From NCBI GenBank assembly GCA_020631735.1, contig CM036209.1, forward strand, positions 2,219,478 to 2,283,477: a stretch of DNA of 64,000 bases, in the 5' to 3' direction. This DNA comes from Saccharum officinarum. Taxonomy: Eukaryota; Streptophyta; Magnoliopsida; Poales; Poaceae. The position numbers and the translations under genes are program-made. Positions 35,081 to 49,400 of this stretch are shown here, in pieces. Each line of letters opens with the position of its first letter. Position 1 is the first letter of the stretch. The notes beneath the pieces are model-generated. The model saw nothing but the letters and a program-made list of their open reading frames with translations. It made no database searches and was not told the DNA's origin.

Positions 35081-37129
35081 TCAACAACGAGAGCGAGGGT
35101 GAGCTAATGACTCAACACTGGGGTTAGGATAATGTAATGAAAACCAGTGCTGAGCCACTTGCTCAAAAGAAGCGTTAGCAAAATCAAAGTTCTCAAAAAA
35201 ACGATGAGAACCACGAGGGGGAAAACGTGGTCTGTCATCCCGATGTTGTGCAAGAGCACGAGTACGTGAGCGAAAACCAGAAGAGCGAACAAATGGCTCA
35301 CGTCTCAAAACAAGACGATCATGAGTACCACGTACAGGGTACTGCTCACATCTAAAAACACGACGATCATGAGTACCACGTGTGGGGTACTGCTCACGTC
35401 GTTCAGCACGCATCCTCCGATAACAGAACTCATAAAGATGACCATCATGACTGCAAAAATCACAATGATAAAGCTTGCGTGCAGGAGCGAAAGAAGCCTC
35501 AGCATTAGAACTAGAAGCAACAAAAACAGGCTTAGCAAAATGATCACAAGAAGAACCATTTGGCTTAGTATTTTGTACACCCTTGAAGTGTTTTGGCTTA
35601 GGCACCCAAACCTGCTTTTTAGGAGCAGATCTAGATGTCTCAACCAGCAACCCATCAGAGGTGACACCTGAACCCTTCCTAGGAGGTGGTCCAGTATATT
35701 TAGCCAAAGGTGGATTCTTCTCATCAACAGGCGGTCCACTTTTTTCACCAAAAACATGTTTCAAGTCATAACCGGGACCAAAACGCTCACCCCGTTTAAT
35801 TTGAGCAATAGCCAACACTTTATTTTGCTTATGAACAATTTTAGTTAAATTAGCTATTCTTTGTTCTGCAGAAGTATCTACCTCATCATCAGAAGTTTCA
35901 TCGTTGCTGTCGGTTGATGCATCACCCTCCAAGGCCATAGTACATATCCCACCATTGATGCCGGCGTCAGTGATGAAGCAAAGTCCGTCTGTCTTCTTCT
36001 TGGGTGTCTCATCCTCGGAATCTGAATCGCTGGAGTCTGACGAGCCACCTGAAACATACTGTCCAAGAGAAGATAACAAAACATTTGCAGCCTTAGCGAC
36101 TTGCTTGTCAGAGTATTTTTGTCCGCCTTTCTTCCATTGCTTATCCTTCTTCTTCTTCCTCTCCCTGAACTTCTCCTGGCGCCTGGAGGAGTTATTGCCC
36201 TGCTCAAAAGATCTCTGCTTGTTTGGGCAATCAGCAGCAAAGTGTCCTCGCTCACCACAGTTGAAGCAGCCATCTGAACGTCTTCTATTACGCCTGTTGT
36301 CATACACACGCTTAAACTTGTTGGAGAGCAGTACAAGCTGATCATCATCTAGCACCTCCAACTCCTCATCTGCAACATGACACAAAGAAGACAAAGCAAA
36401 ACTGGAAACATTTGGATTAGCATTAGTGTTAGTCTTATTTCCAGAAACCAAAGCCATTGGAACGTCAGAAGAAGAAGCAGCTGTGGGATTTTTCAATTTA
36501 CGCTTAGAAACAATTTCGATCTCTTTTGATTTGAGCTTACTGTAAAGCTCATCAGTGGTGAGAGTCTCATAACCTACAGATTCAACGATCGCCTCAACTT
36601 TCATATCCCATTCATCATTAAGTGAATGTAATAATCTGAGAGCCCTAGCATGATCATCATAAGGCATATTGCTATTCATGGCCTTCATCTTATTAACAAT
36701 CACTTGAAAACGTGCAAACATGTCATCAATAGACTCACTAGGCAATTGACAAAAAGCATCAAACTCTTTTCGGTGAATCTCAAATTTTCGGTTTTTCACA
36801 GTGTTTGAACCTTCATGATATTTTCTAAGTTTCTCCCAGATCTGATAAGCGAGATCTTCACTAGAAACCCGATCATATTCAGTTTTACAAATAGAAGCCT
36901 GTAAAATAGCAACAGCGCGATGATTTGTTTCAAGAAGCCCGATCTCAGCGGCGTCAGTTGGTTCCTCAGCTGGAATCACATATGTGGCATTTTGTGTGAT
37001 TTTCCATAGCTTCAGCGACTTGCCTTTGAGATAGTTGGCCATACGTGCCTTCCAGTAATCATAATCAGTCCCATCAAAAAACGGAGCGCGAACATCAAAC
37101 TTTTCATTGGTCGCCATAGCTTTCAGCAC
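35081..37129 (-). CDS. Copia gag (682 residues)
   Basis: An unbroken frame from ATG 37129. The N-terminal half (about residues 10-230) is the UBN2/Retrotran_gag-type fold, with FFDGTDYDYWKARM, YQIWEKLRKYHEG and SIDDMFARFQVIVNKMKAM. A CCHC zinc knuckle, CFNCGERGHFAADC, is at about residue 290, followed by Lys-rich and Ser/Asp-rich segments. Near the C terminus a 16-residue unit (EQYP.RGTHDR) is repeated in tandem. Gag forms the virus-like particle and packages the RNA. The frame ends in a TGA that precedes pol in the same frame, so readthrough or another device would be needed to make pol. Confidence 0.9.
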   Translation of the reverse strand: MLKAMATNEKFDVRAPFFDGTDYDYWKARMANYLKGKSLKLWKITQNATYVIPAEEPTDAAEIGLLETNHRAVAILQASICKTEYDRVSSEDLAYQIWEKLRKYHEGSNTVKNRKFEIHRKEFDAFCQLPSESIDDMFARFQVIVNKMKAMNSNMPYDDHARALRLLHSLNDEWDMKVEAIVESVGYETLTTDELYSKLKSKEIEIVSKRKLKNPTAASSSDVPMALVSGNKTNTNANPNVSSFALSSLCHVADEELEVLDDDQLVLLSNKFKRVYDNRRNRRRSDGCFNCGERGHFAADCPNKQRSFEQGNNSSRRQEKFRERKKKKDKQWKKGGQKYSDKQVAKAANVLLSSLGQYVSGGSSDSSDSDSEDETPKKKTDGLCFITDAGINGGICTMALEGDASTDSNDETSDDEVDTSAEQRIANLTKIVHKQNKVLAIAQIKRGERFGPGYDLKHVFGEKSGPPVDEKNPPLAKYTGPPPRKGSGVTSDGLLVETSRSAPKKQVWVPKPKHFKGVQNTKPNGSSCDHFAKPVFVASSSNAEASFAPARKLYHCDFCSHDGHLYEFCYRRMRAERREQYPTRGTHDRRVFRCEQYPVRGTHDRLVLRREPFVRSSGFRSRTRALAQHRDDRPRFPPRGSHRFFENFDFANASFEQVAQHWFSLHYPNPSVESLAHPRSRC

Positions 37130-37155
37130 CGATTAAGGTATAGAAAACCTAAACC

Positions 37156-37168
37156 GGCTTTGATACCA
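37156..37168 (-). promoter_or_regulatory. Copia primer-binding site (initiator tRNA-Met)
   Basis: TGGTATCAAAGCC on the minus strand, two bases after the 5' LTR. It matches the 3' end of plant initiator methionine tRNA except one base. Confidence 0.85.
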
Positions 37169-37170
37169 AT

Positions 37171-38322
37171 TGAAGGATCGAAACGGGCGACCAGAGGGGG
37201 GGTGAATGGTTGTGGAAGCCAAAAATAATTTCTAACCCTTCCCCTAAACACAAAACCTGATTAAATCACGTTTTCCAAATCTGGCTAGAACTCTATGTAC
37301 CTAGTAAACCTGATGTGGACAAAAATCCGTAACTCCGATCGACCTAAAAATTTGTCAGATTAAACTAGATGAAATTACGAAACTAACCCAACTGGAATCA
37401 CGTCAATCGGACTTACGGATCTTGAGATAAAAATAAAACAAGCAGACTATGTCAGATGCTGACGAGAATTGTAAAGAACCAATCGAGATGCACAAGATCA
37501 ATCATTATAGATGAAAGATTAAATTGAGTAATTGAACTTACAAAAGTGCATCTAGCCTCCGCCCGAACATCCTCCCTCTCTTAATCGGAGAGATCAACAA
37601 AAACCTCTCACTAGAATTCAAACCCTAGGCTAGACCGGAGAGAGGAAAAACGGAACCGTGGAACCCCGGGGCACGAGTACTGTTCACGATACTGTTCACG
37701 CGTGAATAGTAACTCGCCGAGAGTCCAAAACGTTCCGCACCCTTCTCAACCCTAGGTGCCACATATTTATATCTCCAAAGGGTGGCACGACCTATTTTCA
37801 CATAACCCCCTACGCTAAATAAATCCAACGTAGGGGCGTAAATTCCAATTACGTCCTCCATGGCAAATTCCGCGATGTCCGCGATCCCTCCATCTCCGCG
37901 ATGTGATCCTCGCGATGTCGCCGCACGACCATCCGAAATCGTATCGCGATCGCCAGAATTTCCATCTTCGGCCAACGCACGCCGCACGAGCGTCCTGGTA
38001 CGATGCATGGCTTTGTGGCTCAACCAGCGAACCCCGGATTTTGTGGCGTAATCTGGAAACCTCCCTCGACGTCCTCCCATCGTGTAGCCAGGTACAGTAG
38101 ACGTACACCACACGATCGCCTGTCCCTCGAACGCAAGCCTCGATCCGCCCTTCTCCGCCCCCACGGTTCTTCGGAACAGCATCCTATCCTCGTTCTTCAC
38201 TCGTCGCCGCATGTACCTTGTCTCCACCTGTCACCTACAACCACAACCTGCCGAGAGATACGTCACACGCACACCGTGTTGTCAATCGCTCATCACCAAG
38301 GTGCTAGCACACCGGCATCTCA
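37171..38322 (-). repeat. Copia 5' LTR, uninterrupted (1152 bp)
   Basis: TG...CA borders. Contains a TATA-like box (GATATAAATATG on the minus strand, about 37761-37772) that probably drives the element's transcript. Open frames of up to 200 codons inside it are non-coding LTR sequence and recur in the other LTR. Confidence 0.93.
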
Positions 38323-38775
38323 GAAATCATATATAAAAAAGTTTGTTGGATAGCCCTCAGCAGGTACCAATTGTGGCCATATCATCTGTTGGAATCGACT
38401 TTGTTATATTAGAATATATGCCTTCTTTATGTTTTTATAAGCAAGGGGAACACATAGCAACAAATAGTAAAGTCAAACTGTATTTACAGCTTTATTATGT
38501 ACAATCATATAGGTCATATTTTGAAGAATAAACTCAGTGAGTTGATATAATTGACAGTTTGTTTACGTATTTATAATTTTTTATACTATTTTAGGATGAA
38601 GCAAAATCTGCAGTAGTGATACAGTTCTTTATTTTTCCAAAAATTATAGAAAATAGAACTCTGGAACAGCTACAACATGGAGCCTTCACATGTATATACA
38701 GGAACATGCATGGCTGCATGAAGGTCTCTTCACATCCACATCTAAGCAGGAAGTCACAATTGTAAAATTTGTCAC
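38323..38775. repeat. 947-bp duplicated segment, copy A, right part
   Basis: Continues copy A after the Copia insertion (first five bases are the target duplication) and matches 41389-41845 at about 98% by eye. Confidence 0.9.
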
Positions 38776-38933
38776 TTAAACGGCCATTGCCACTTAAACG
38801 ACCGGGCCCTTCTTGTTTGTGTCATTCCTTCCATTCCGCTTCGCGCCACCCCCGCCGCGCCGCCGCCCGCCGCACCCCGCCCTGGCCCCGGCCTCATCCC
38901 CGTCCCTCGCCCGCCGCCCGCTGCACCCCGCCC

Positions 38934-40041
38934 CGGATGATGTTAGCACTGATGCTGACGATTACTGATGCTGAAATGATTGGTGATGATGTTAGCACTG
39001 ATGCTGACGATTCAGAAAATGAGAAAGGAGGTCCACATGCCATGCGAGCACCGGTTCACGCCATGCCCTCTGGAGGTGCACCTACCATGTGTACACCGGT
39101 TCGTGGCATGCCCTCAGGAGTACCGCTTGAGGCATATTCTGTACCGTGTGTTCTGGTATTTCGATCACTGTAAGCATGCATTTCAGTATTGCCGGCCAGT
39201 TGTTCTTGTTAATGGCACGTTCCTCACCGGCAAGTACAAGGGCACATTGATGATGGCTGCTGCTATAGACTCATAGAACCAGATTGTGCCAATGGCTTTT
39301 GCTTTGGCGGAGGGGGAGAACAATGATTCATGGTCATGGTTCATGTGTCTGCTCCGTGTTCATGTGCTTGGGCCTTCTCGCACCATTTGTTTGATTTCGG
39401 ACTGTCACATTAGAATTCTTAGTGCTGCCGGTGAACACATTGATGGGCACCCGCCCCTAGTGCACCGTTGGTGCATGCGGCATTTTGCCGTAAATTTCTG
39501 GCGGCATCAACGGAAGAAGGAGGCGACTGACAAGTTAAAGGAGTTTTGTAATAAACGTACGGAACGTGAGTTCAAGGAGACAATGGCGGAACTAGAGAAG
39601 ATGCTCAACTAAGCGGGCAAGGCATGGTTAGATCAACAGATGGAAAATGAAGCTAAGTGGGCATTAGCATATGATGAGGGCGGCTTTCGGTATGGCATCA
39701 TGACAACGAACTCCTCTGAGTCTTTCAATCGTGTGTTCAAAGGCGTTCGATCTCTCCTAGTGTTCGGTATTGTTGAGTTCTCTTTTAAGAAGTGCAATGA
39801 GTATTTTGTTACGCGGTATGGTCGAATGAAGAGGAGCTTGGAAGATGGGGGAAGGCTGCACACGAATATTTGAAGGAGGCTGAGGAATTGGCCAAGCAAC
39901 AGGTTGCCGAGGCTTATGGACGGGACATGCTTGTTTTCTGCGTACGAGTTAGAGGGGGCACAAACCTTGGCGGCGAATGATTTGGTGGGCGAACGTACCG
40001 TGTCGATCTTGATAAAGTAGAATGCAGTTGCAAGCATGTGT
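38934..40041 (+). pseudogene. MULE transposase remnant
   Basis: Fragments in several frames follow the order of a MULE transposase: RHILYRVFWYFDHCKHAFQ, then VVLVNGTFLTGKYKG, FALAEGENNDSWSWF, ISDCHIRILSAAGEH, HRWCMRHFAVNF, MTTNSSESFNRVFKGVR, and the beginning of a SWIM zinc finger (TYRVDLDKVECSCKH, about 39993-40037) ending in TAG. The first catalytic Asp (normally VDGTFL) is Asn here. Stops lie after AAIDS (39276), EKMLN (39612) and CKHV. The N-terminal DNA-binding part is missing or unrecognisable. It cannot encode an active enzyme. Confidence 0.75.
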
Positions 40042-40056
40042 AGAAGGCCATAATTA

Positions 40057-40262
40057 CTTACGCTACAACTATAACATGTGTAGAAGCAACGTGCCGCAGT
40101 ATCCGGATGTCTCGACTGGCCCACGTGCGCCGGATGACCACAGTCACAGTTAGGGAAAGGTTCCTCAGGAGGCACGGGCGCATCCTTGCAAGACACGTCG
40201 ATGTACATCTCTCTAGGACGACCCTTTTTCCTCCAAATCGACTCACGATACGAGTCCTCCAT
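40057..40262 (-). pseudogene. Exon of a convergent second MULE gene, zinc-binding (GRF-like) protein
   Basis: On the minus strand, after an acceptor-like TTTTTAG at 40263, the frame encodes GRPREMYIDVSCKDAPVPPE and then CDCGHPAHVGQSRHPDTAAR and CFYTC, and ends at a GTAAGT donor at about 40056. The CxCG...SRHP...R.FY pattern is like the zinc-binding proteins often carried beside MULE transposases in grasses. A possible upstream exon lies at 40455-40700. Downstream exons are not found. Function unknown. Confidence 0.5.
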
Positions 40263-40898
40263 CTAAAAACACGAAATTATTTCAACACAAATCACATATC
40301 ACTTATAATTCTTACAATTCAAAAATAATCCACAATATAAATACGATTAAAACTAATATAACTTTACTAACTAAATTAACCAAACATACTATAACTAAGC
40401 AAACTAACATGACTAAACTATAGAAACGGAAAGTAAATAAGAAATTTTACCTTCCTTATACGAGGGGTGGCCGGGACAAGGCCCGACGATGGGCGGCAGC
40501 CACCGGAGAGGGGCGATGGGGGGAGGGGTGCTCGGGCGCTGGGGCGGAGTTGGAGGACAGCGGCGCTACGGGGTATGGAATGGAAGGAAAGACAGAAACA
40601 AGAAGGGCTCGGCCGTTTAAGTGGCCATGGCCGTACCCCGCCATGATGGGGGGCGGGGTAGGGTAACCCGCCATGATGCGTGGCGGGTACGTCTTTCCAC
40701 GTTCCCGAGCTACGTCAGCAGGCACCCCGGGCTGCAGGCCACGTGGCAGCTGGACCCCGCCGCCATGCATGGCGGGGTACAGTTCATTTGCCCTGCCATG
40801 CATGGTGACGGGACCAAACAGACTAATTTTGAAAATATTTTTAAATACGGGTCAGATCCAAAATATATTTCAAATTTGGGCTAAAAATAAAAAAAATC

Positions 40899-41845
40899 CT
40901 CACAAATGGTTTCAGTAGTGGATGCAGTTACCTACACATGACCATGCACGCATATTGTAGCATTATTCTCTCACGCGACTTCCTCTCTTCCTTTTCGAAA
41001 ATTGACTACTAATAATCAAACTATATATAGATGACTGGATAGACTACAGTGAAGCCATATATATATTCCTCCTTCATACCCATTGCAACGCACGGGGAAT
41101 CCTCCTAGTTGAGTAGCATTGCAAGGTCTAATGCAACAGTGCCCTAGAGCTTGATAGTTGCAGAAGACCGAAGGAGTGATGGTGGTTTCGGGGAAAAAAG
41201 ATGCTAGAGGTGAATCAGTTACCATTTTCATATAATATAAATAATACTTAAACTGAAGTTGTTGGAAAAGGTGTAATATATCCACTTCTGCATATTAGTT
41301 TTGAGGATTATATGTAGTTCTCTCCTAGCTACATTTGTCGTATAATCAGCAAAAGTCAAGTGCCAGTGTAATCAGCACAAAGGCCATGTAAGAAATCATA
41401 TATAAAAAAGTTTGTTGGATAGCCCTCAGCAGCTACCAATTGTGGCCATATCATCTGTTGGAATCGACTTTGTTATATTAGAATATATGCCTTCTTTATG
41501 TTTTTTTATAAGCAAGGGGAACACATAGCAACAAATAGTAAAGTCAAACTGTATTTACAGCTTTATTATGTACAATCATATAGGTCATATTTTGAAGAAT
41601 AAACTCAGTGAGTTGATATATTTGACATTTTGTTTACGTATTTATAATTTTTATACTATTTTAGGATGAAGCAAAATCTGCAGTAGTGATACAGTTCTTT
41701 ATTTTTCCAAAAATTATAGCAAATAGAACTCTGGAACAGCTACAACATGGAGCCTTCACATGCATATACAGGAACATGCATGGCTGCATGAAGGTCTCTT
41801 CACATCCACATCCAAGCAGGGAGTCACAATTGTAAAATTTGTCAC
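40899..41845. repeat. 947-bp duplicated segment, copy B
   Basis: Uninterrupted copy of the segment found at 27962-28460 plus 38328-38775. It shows the pre-insertion site of the Copia element (GCCATGTAAGAAATCATATA at about 41383). A Helitron-like end (stem near 41080-41096, CTAG at 41105-41108) lies inside it. Confidence 0.9.
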
Positions 41846-44048
<2,203 letters not shown>

Positions 44049-44621
44049 CATACGTAGGCCTCCTTAAGCAGCTTGGATAGGTATGAATCTAGATCCTAAT
44101 TCAACTAGATCTTTAAATCCTGAGTAACCTGGATAAGAATTCTAATCCTATCCTACTCTCTATATAGAACGAATCGTTTCTTCAAACCGGCTTTTTTCCC
44201 CTTCCTAATACAATACGTCGGTCTCCCTATGGGCGCGTAAGTTCAGTTTTGTTTGTGTACATGGTGAGAGTCCGGATTTCAGTCTAGACGAGAATCCAGT
44301 TTGTATTAAGCTTTGGTTTGCGTGTTCGGAAATGTTTGCCAATCCAAAATAGTTTGAATAGGGACTTAATACAAATCCAAATCCAAATACAAAAGACCCA
44401 TCCTGTTTGTTTTTTCACGTTGGTTTCCGTCTGAGTCCTGGTACAGTGTCCATCGTAGCTTCTCTTTCTTCTTTCTCTGGTATTTTTTTCACACTAGTGG
44501 ACATGCACGTGTTTATAAATATCATATCATGTTCATTTGTAATGTGACTATTAAGATAAGGAGCATAGTCATGTTAGGTAACAATTTTTTTGTGATATTT
44601 TAATTTTTAAGGCTACCAGTA
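44049..44621. other. Unassigned AT-rich spacer
   Basis: No supported feature before the LTR border at 44622. Confidence 0.4.
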
Positions 44622-45900
44622 TGAAAGGATCAAGATGCCCAAGAGGGGGATGAATTGGGTTTTTCTAAAATTAATTGCAAGAATTAAATCCTACAAGCCA
44701 AACTTCACCCCTAGTGCCTACTAGTGTTCCTTGTGATTCTACCGATAAAAGTTTTATACCCTAAGTTCCAATCCTAGACTAGCATGGCAATTCTAGGAAA
44801 GTAAACAAGCAATGAAAGTAATGCACGAAAGTAAATGCTTGAAAGTAAGGGTTAGGAACACGGCGATGTTTTGCCGAGGTATCGGAGAGTCGCCACTCCC
44901 CACTAGTCCTCGTTGGAGCACCCGCGCAAGGGTGTAGCTCCCCCTTGATCCGCGCAAGAATCAAGTGCTCTCTACGGATGATTCTTCGACACTTCTGTCG
45001 TGGCGAATCACCTAAAACCGCTCACAACTTGAGTTGCGTCACCCACAATCTCGTCGAATGATCACCAAACTCCCAATCACCACCAAACCGTCTAGGTGAT
45101 GGCGATTACCAAGAGTAACAAGCTAGAACTCTCACTTGACCATAACAAGTCTAATGAGAAGATGGATGTACACTTGCTATACTCTTGTCACTAGTGAGGA
45201 ATCACAAATTTTGATTCTCAAATCACTATCCTCACTAGGGCTCTTGCACTCCCTTGCACTCTAAAGGTGTTTCTCAGCTGAATAAATGAGCAAGAGACCT
45301 CTAAAAGAGGTGGAGGGGATGTATTTATACACCCTCAGATAAATCCAACCGTTATCTGTCGAAACAGCAAAACACGCACTGACCGGACGCGCCGGTCGAC
45401 ATGACCGGACGCGCCGGTCAAGTGTAACGGTCGGAAAAACGAAAGTTACGCTGAGTGACCAGACGCACCGATCTGAGATNNNNNNNNNNNNNNNNNNNNN
45501 NNNNNNNNNNNNNNNNNNNNNNNNNNNNNNNNNNNNNNNNNNNNNNNNNNNNNNNNNNNNNNNNNNNNNNNNNNNNNNNCCAATAGGTGCTAAGTGTTTA
45601 AGATTATAGACCTTTGAAGCGTGATACCATCGGAGTAGCGATAAACACCATCTTAGCACCTTGTGTAGTTAGATTCCACTTGGAAAAGCACAAACATAAC
45701 TAGAAACCTCGTGAGATCAACATTATAAGCAGGCTCAGTACCACTTTGAAACACATGAAGCAAGAAAAATCTAACTACTTCCTATTCATGCTAGTACCTC
45801 ATATACCATTCAAATTATACTAGGAAGTCACCACACAAGCAAAGTATCGGAGAAAAAGAAATGCATAACTATGCATCATACATATGAAGTGCACATGTAG
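44622..45900 (-). repeat. LTR at the 3' side of the second Copia element (outer edge clear, inner edge not)
   Basis: On the minus strand it ends GGGCATCTTGATCCTTTCA at 44622. It contains GACCGGACGCGCCGGTC motifs at 45380-45420 and an assembly gap at 45480-45579. Purine-rich tracts that could be the polypurine tract lie at 45922-45942, 45967-45985 and 46019-46036, so the inner edge is somewhere near 45900-46000. Its sequence is not the same family member as the LTR at 51952-54566. Confidence 0.55.
45480..45579. other. Assembly gap (100 N)
   Basis: A run of exactly 100 N inside the LTR region. Confidence 0.99.
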
Positions 45901-46474
45901 ATGCAACATTCATATTTAAGAGCTTGCTCCCCCTACTTATGTGCTCAAAATTATCTTTGTGAACAACATTTTTCTCCCCCTTTGTGCTTCTCCTCCTTTG
46001 AGTTCTATCTTTGTGAACAACAATTTCTCCCCCTTTGGCACCAATGACCACAAGGGACCAATTTTAGATAGATTATCATGTTGAAAAATGGGGTGAGGAT
46101 CAAGTTTGTGATTCAACCTAGATTGCTTGCATAAATAAAATGCTTTGGTTTGATCCAAGGGCAAGCTTCTTCACACCTCACTAGAAGGGTTATCATGCAC
46201 CATGTTGAAGCAAATATTTAGACAAGTTTTTTAGGTTAAACACTGAGGATCACAAGCTACTTAAACAAGTTATATGCTACCACTAGATCATACAAGTCAT
46301 GGAAACAATAGTGGCACCATATAAACTTCAAATTTATTTGATTTTCATGAATGAGCCTAGAACATGTAAATTATGACTAGATGCACTAAACAAGTCCTTA
46401 GCATAGTATGTATGGCATGTCAACCAATTGTACCTTGGAGCTTGAAGGAGAGGCATGTCATATATGGAGGTGCA

Positions 46475-49400
46475 TCAACTCATGTTGGAGAAGTCAAGTA
46501 TGTTCAACTCATTCTTTAGCTTATGAAATCTCTTCTCATCAAGTGGCTTGGTGAATAGATCGGCTAATTGATCTTCGGTGCCCACACTCTCAATAGCAAT
46601 GTCACCCTTTTGTTGATGATCTCTAATAAAGTGATGACGAACATCAATATGCTTTGTTCGTTGATGTTGAACCGGATTGTTGGTTAGCTTCATGGCACTT
46701 TCATTATCACATAGCAATGGCACATTCTTGAAATTGATTCCAAAATCCTTCAATGTTGCCTTCATCCACAAGATTTGTGCACAACAACTACCCGCGGCGA
46801 TGTATTCGGCTTCGGCGGTAGATAGTGCAATACTATTTTGCTTCTTGGATGACCATGAGACAAGTGATCTTCCTAACAATTGACAAGTTCCGAAGGTGCT
46901 CTTTCTCTCAACTTTGTCACCGGCATAGTCGGAATCCGAATATCCAACTAGCTCAAAGCTTGCACCCTTGGGATACCATAATCCAACATCTTGTGTATGC
47001 TTTAAGTACCTCAATATTCTCTTTGTTGCCTTCAAATGACTTTCTCTTGGTGAGGCTTAAAATCTTGCACACATGCATACACTAAACATTACATCGGGCC
47101 TTGATGCCGTCACATAGAGTAGGCTACCAATCATTGATCTATATAGTTTTTGATCCACCATGTTGCCATTCTTGTCACTATCCAAGCTTCCACTAGTGCT
47201 CATTGGAGTAGTGATTCCTTTTGCATCTTTCATACCAAACTTCTTTAGCATATCCTTTATGTATTTGGTTTGGCTTACAAATGTTCCTTCTTTCATTTGT
47301 TTGATTTGAAGTCCAAGAAAGAAACTAAGTTCACCAATCATTGACATTTCAAATTCCTTTGCCATCATTTTCCCAAACTCATCACAATAATCTTGATTGG
47401 TTGAACCGAATATGATATCATCAACATATATTTGCAATACAAACAAGTTTTTTCCAATCTTTTTGGTGAATAGAGTAGTATCCACTTTGCCCATGACAAA
47501 TCCTTTGGATAGAAAGAAGTTCATCAATCTTTCATACCATGCTCTAGGTGCTTGCTTCAATCCATACAAAGCTTTTCTCAATTTGTAGACATGATTGAGT
47601 TTCTTGTCATCTTCAAAACCGGGAGGTTGCTCTACATACACCTCCTCTTGGATGTACCCATTGAGAAATGCACTCTTCACATCCATTTGATATAGCTTGA
47701 TATTGTGAGCACAAGCATAGGCAAGTAGAATCCTAATTGCTTCTAATCTTGCAACCGGGGCATAAGTTTCACCAAAGTCAAGACCCTCTATTTGTGTGTA
47801 ACCTTGAGCCACTAGTCTTGCTTTGTTTCTTACTACTATCCCATCTTGATCTTGCTTGTTGCGAAAGACCCATCTTGTTCCAATGACATTGTGATCCTTA
47901 GGCCTCTCAACTAATTCCCATACTTCATTTCTCTTGAAGTTGTTGAGCTCTTCATGCATTGCATTTACCCAATTCGGATCTCTCAATGCTTTATCAATGT
48001 CCTTGGGTTCTTCCATTGACAAAAAAGAAGAGTAAGCACAAAATAATGTCAATCTTGATCTAGTTTGAACTCCCCTTTGTATGTCACCAATGATGGAATC
48101 CAATGGATGGTCTCTTGCAATGTTAGTTGGTTGAAGCACTTGGACTTGATTTCTTGGATGTTGATGTTGATTATGAGTTGGAGATGATGAACTAGCCACT
48201 TGTTGATCTTGTTGCACTTGAGATGATGTACTAGCTTGATTTTGCATTAGAGAACCACTAGCTTGTGTAATTGGACTTTGGAGCACTTGATCTTTGTTGT
48301 CATCCACATCAATCACTTGCTTTGGCCTAATATCACCAATATCCATTTCTTTCATAGCATTGGTCAATTGAGTTCCTCTCACATCATCCAAGTTATCTTC
48401 TTCATCTTGAGAGCCATTTGTTTCATCAAACTCAACATCATGCACTTCTTCAAGTTGACCACTAGCCAAATTACAAACTCTATAAGCTTTGCTAGTAGTT
48501 GAGTAACCAAGTAGAAATCCTTCATCACATTTCTTCTCAAACTTACTCAATCTAGTGCCCTTCTTTAAGATGTAGCATTTGCAACCAAATACCCGAAAGT
48601 ATGCAATGTTGGGCTTTCTTTCATTTGAGATCTCATATGGTGTCTTCTCTAAGAACTTGTGGCAATAGAGGCGATTGCTATAGAAGCAAGCCGTGTTGAT
48701 TGCTTCGGCCCAAAATGAATGACTCACATTATACTCATTCAACATTGATCTTGCCATATCAATTAAGGTTCTATTCTTCCTCTCAACTAGGCCATTTGAT
48801 TGAGGTGTATACTTGGCCGAGAATTGATGTTTGATTCCAAGCTCATCACATAGCTCATCAACTCTTGTGTTTCTAAATTCACTTCCATTGTCACTTCTCA
48901 CTTTCTTGATTGTGGTCTCAAACTCATTTTGCACTCTCTTGATGAACTTCTTGAATATGTCAAATACATCACTCTTGTCCATAAGAAAGAATACCCATGT
49001 GTATCTAGTGAAATCATCCACAATCACAAAGCCATACTTGTTGCCACCAATGCTTGTGTATGTAGTTGGCCCAAATAGATCAATGTGCAACAACTCAAAT
49101 GCCTTGGAAGTACTCATAATGCTCTTCAATGGATGAGTGTTACCCACTTGCTTTCCGGCTTGACATGCACTACATAGCTTATCTTTCTCAAATGTGACAT
49201 CCTTCAAGCCTCTGACTAAGTCATGCTTCACTAACTTGTTCAATTGCTTCATGCCAACATGACCAAGTCTTCTATGCCATAACCAACCCATACTTGATTT
49301 GGTGAGCAAACATGTTGAAAGTTGAGTGCCACTAGCATTGAAATCAACCAAGTATAGATTCTCATATCTAAAGCCTTTGAAGATCAAATTGGAGCCATCA

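Larger units (their letters stand above)
28461..38322 (-). mobile_element. Full-length Copia retrotransposon, probable SIRE/Maximus lineage
   Basis: LTRs at 28461-30626 (3' LTR, enlarged by a 1-kb insertion) and 37171-38322 (5' LTR) have TG...CA ends. A 5-bp target duplication GAAAT flanks the element (28456-28460 and 38323-38327). The primer-binding site and polypurine tract lie next to the LTRs. Gag, protease, integrase, reverse transcriptase and RNase H follow in Copia order. The LTRs differ by eight substitutions and one 1-bp indel over 1151 bp by my count (about 0.7%), so insertion was recent. Even so, pol carries several lesions, so the copy is not autonomous. Confidence 0.93.
38776..40898 (+). 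mobile_element. MULE (Mutator-like element), decayed, left end truncated
   Basis: An inverted repeat pairs GCCACTTAAACGACCGGGCC at about 38789 with its near complement at about 40606-40626, and both are followed inward by CCCTTCTTGTTT and TTCCTTCCATTCC. To the right of the inner repeat lie further palindromes built on CCCCGCCATG(C/A)ATGGCGGGG (40637-40805), which have no counterpart on the left, so the left end is lost. Between the repeats are a broken transposase gene on the plus strand and an exon of a second gene on the minus strand. Confidence 0.7.

Noticed and set aside
39633..40055. The rest of a 209-codon minus-strand frame beyond the zinc-binding exon
   Set aside because: It is antisense to the MULE transposase and begins after a good GTAAGT donor, so only the part upstream of the donor is supported.
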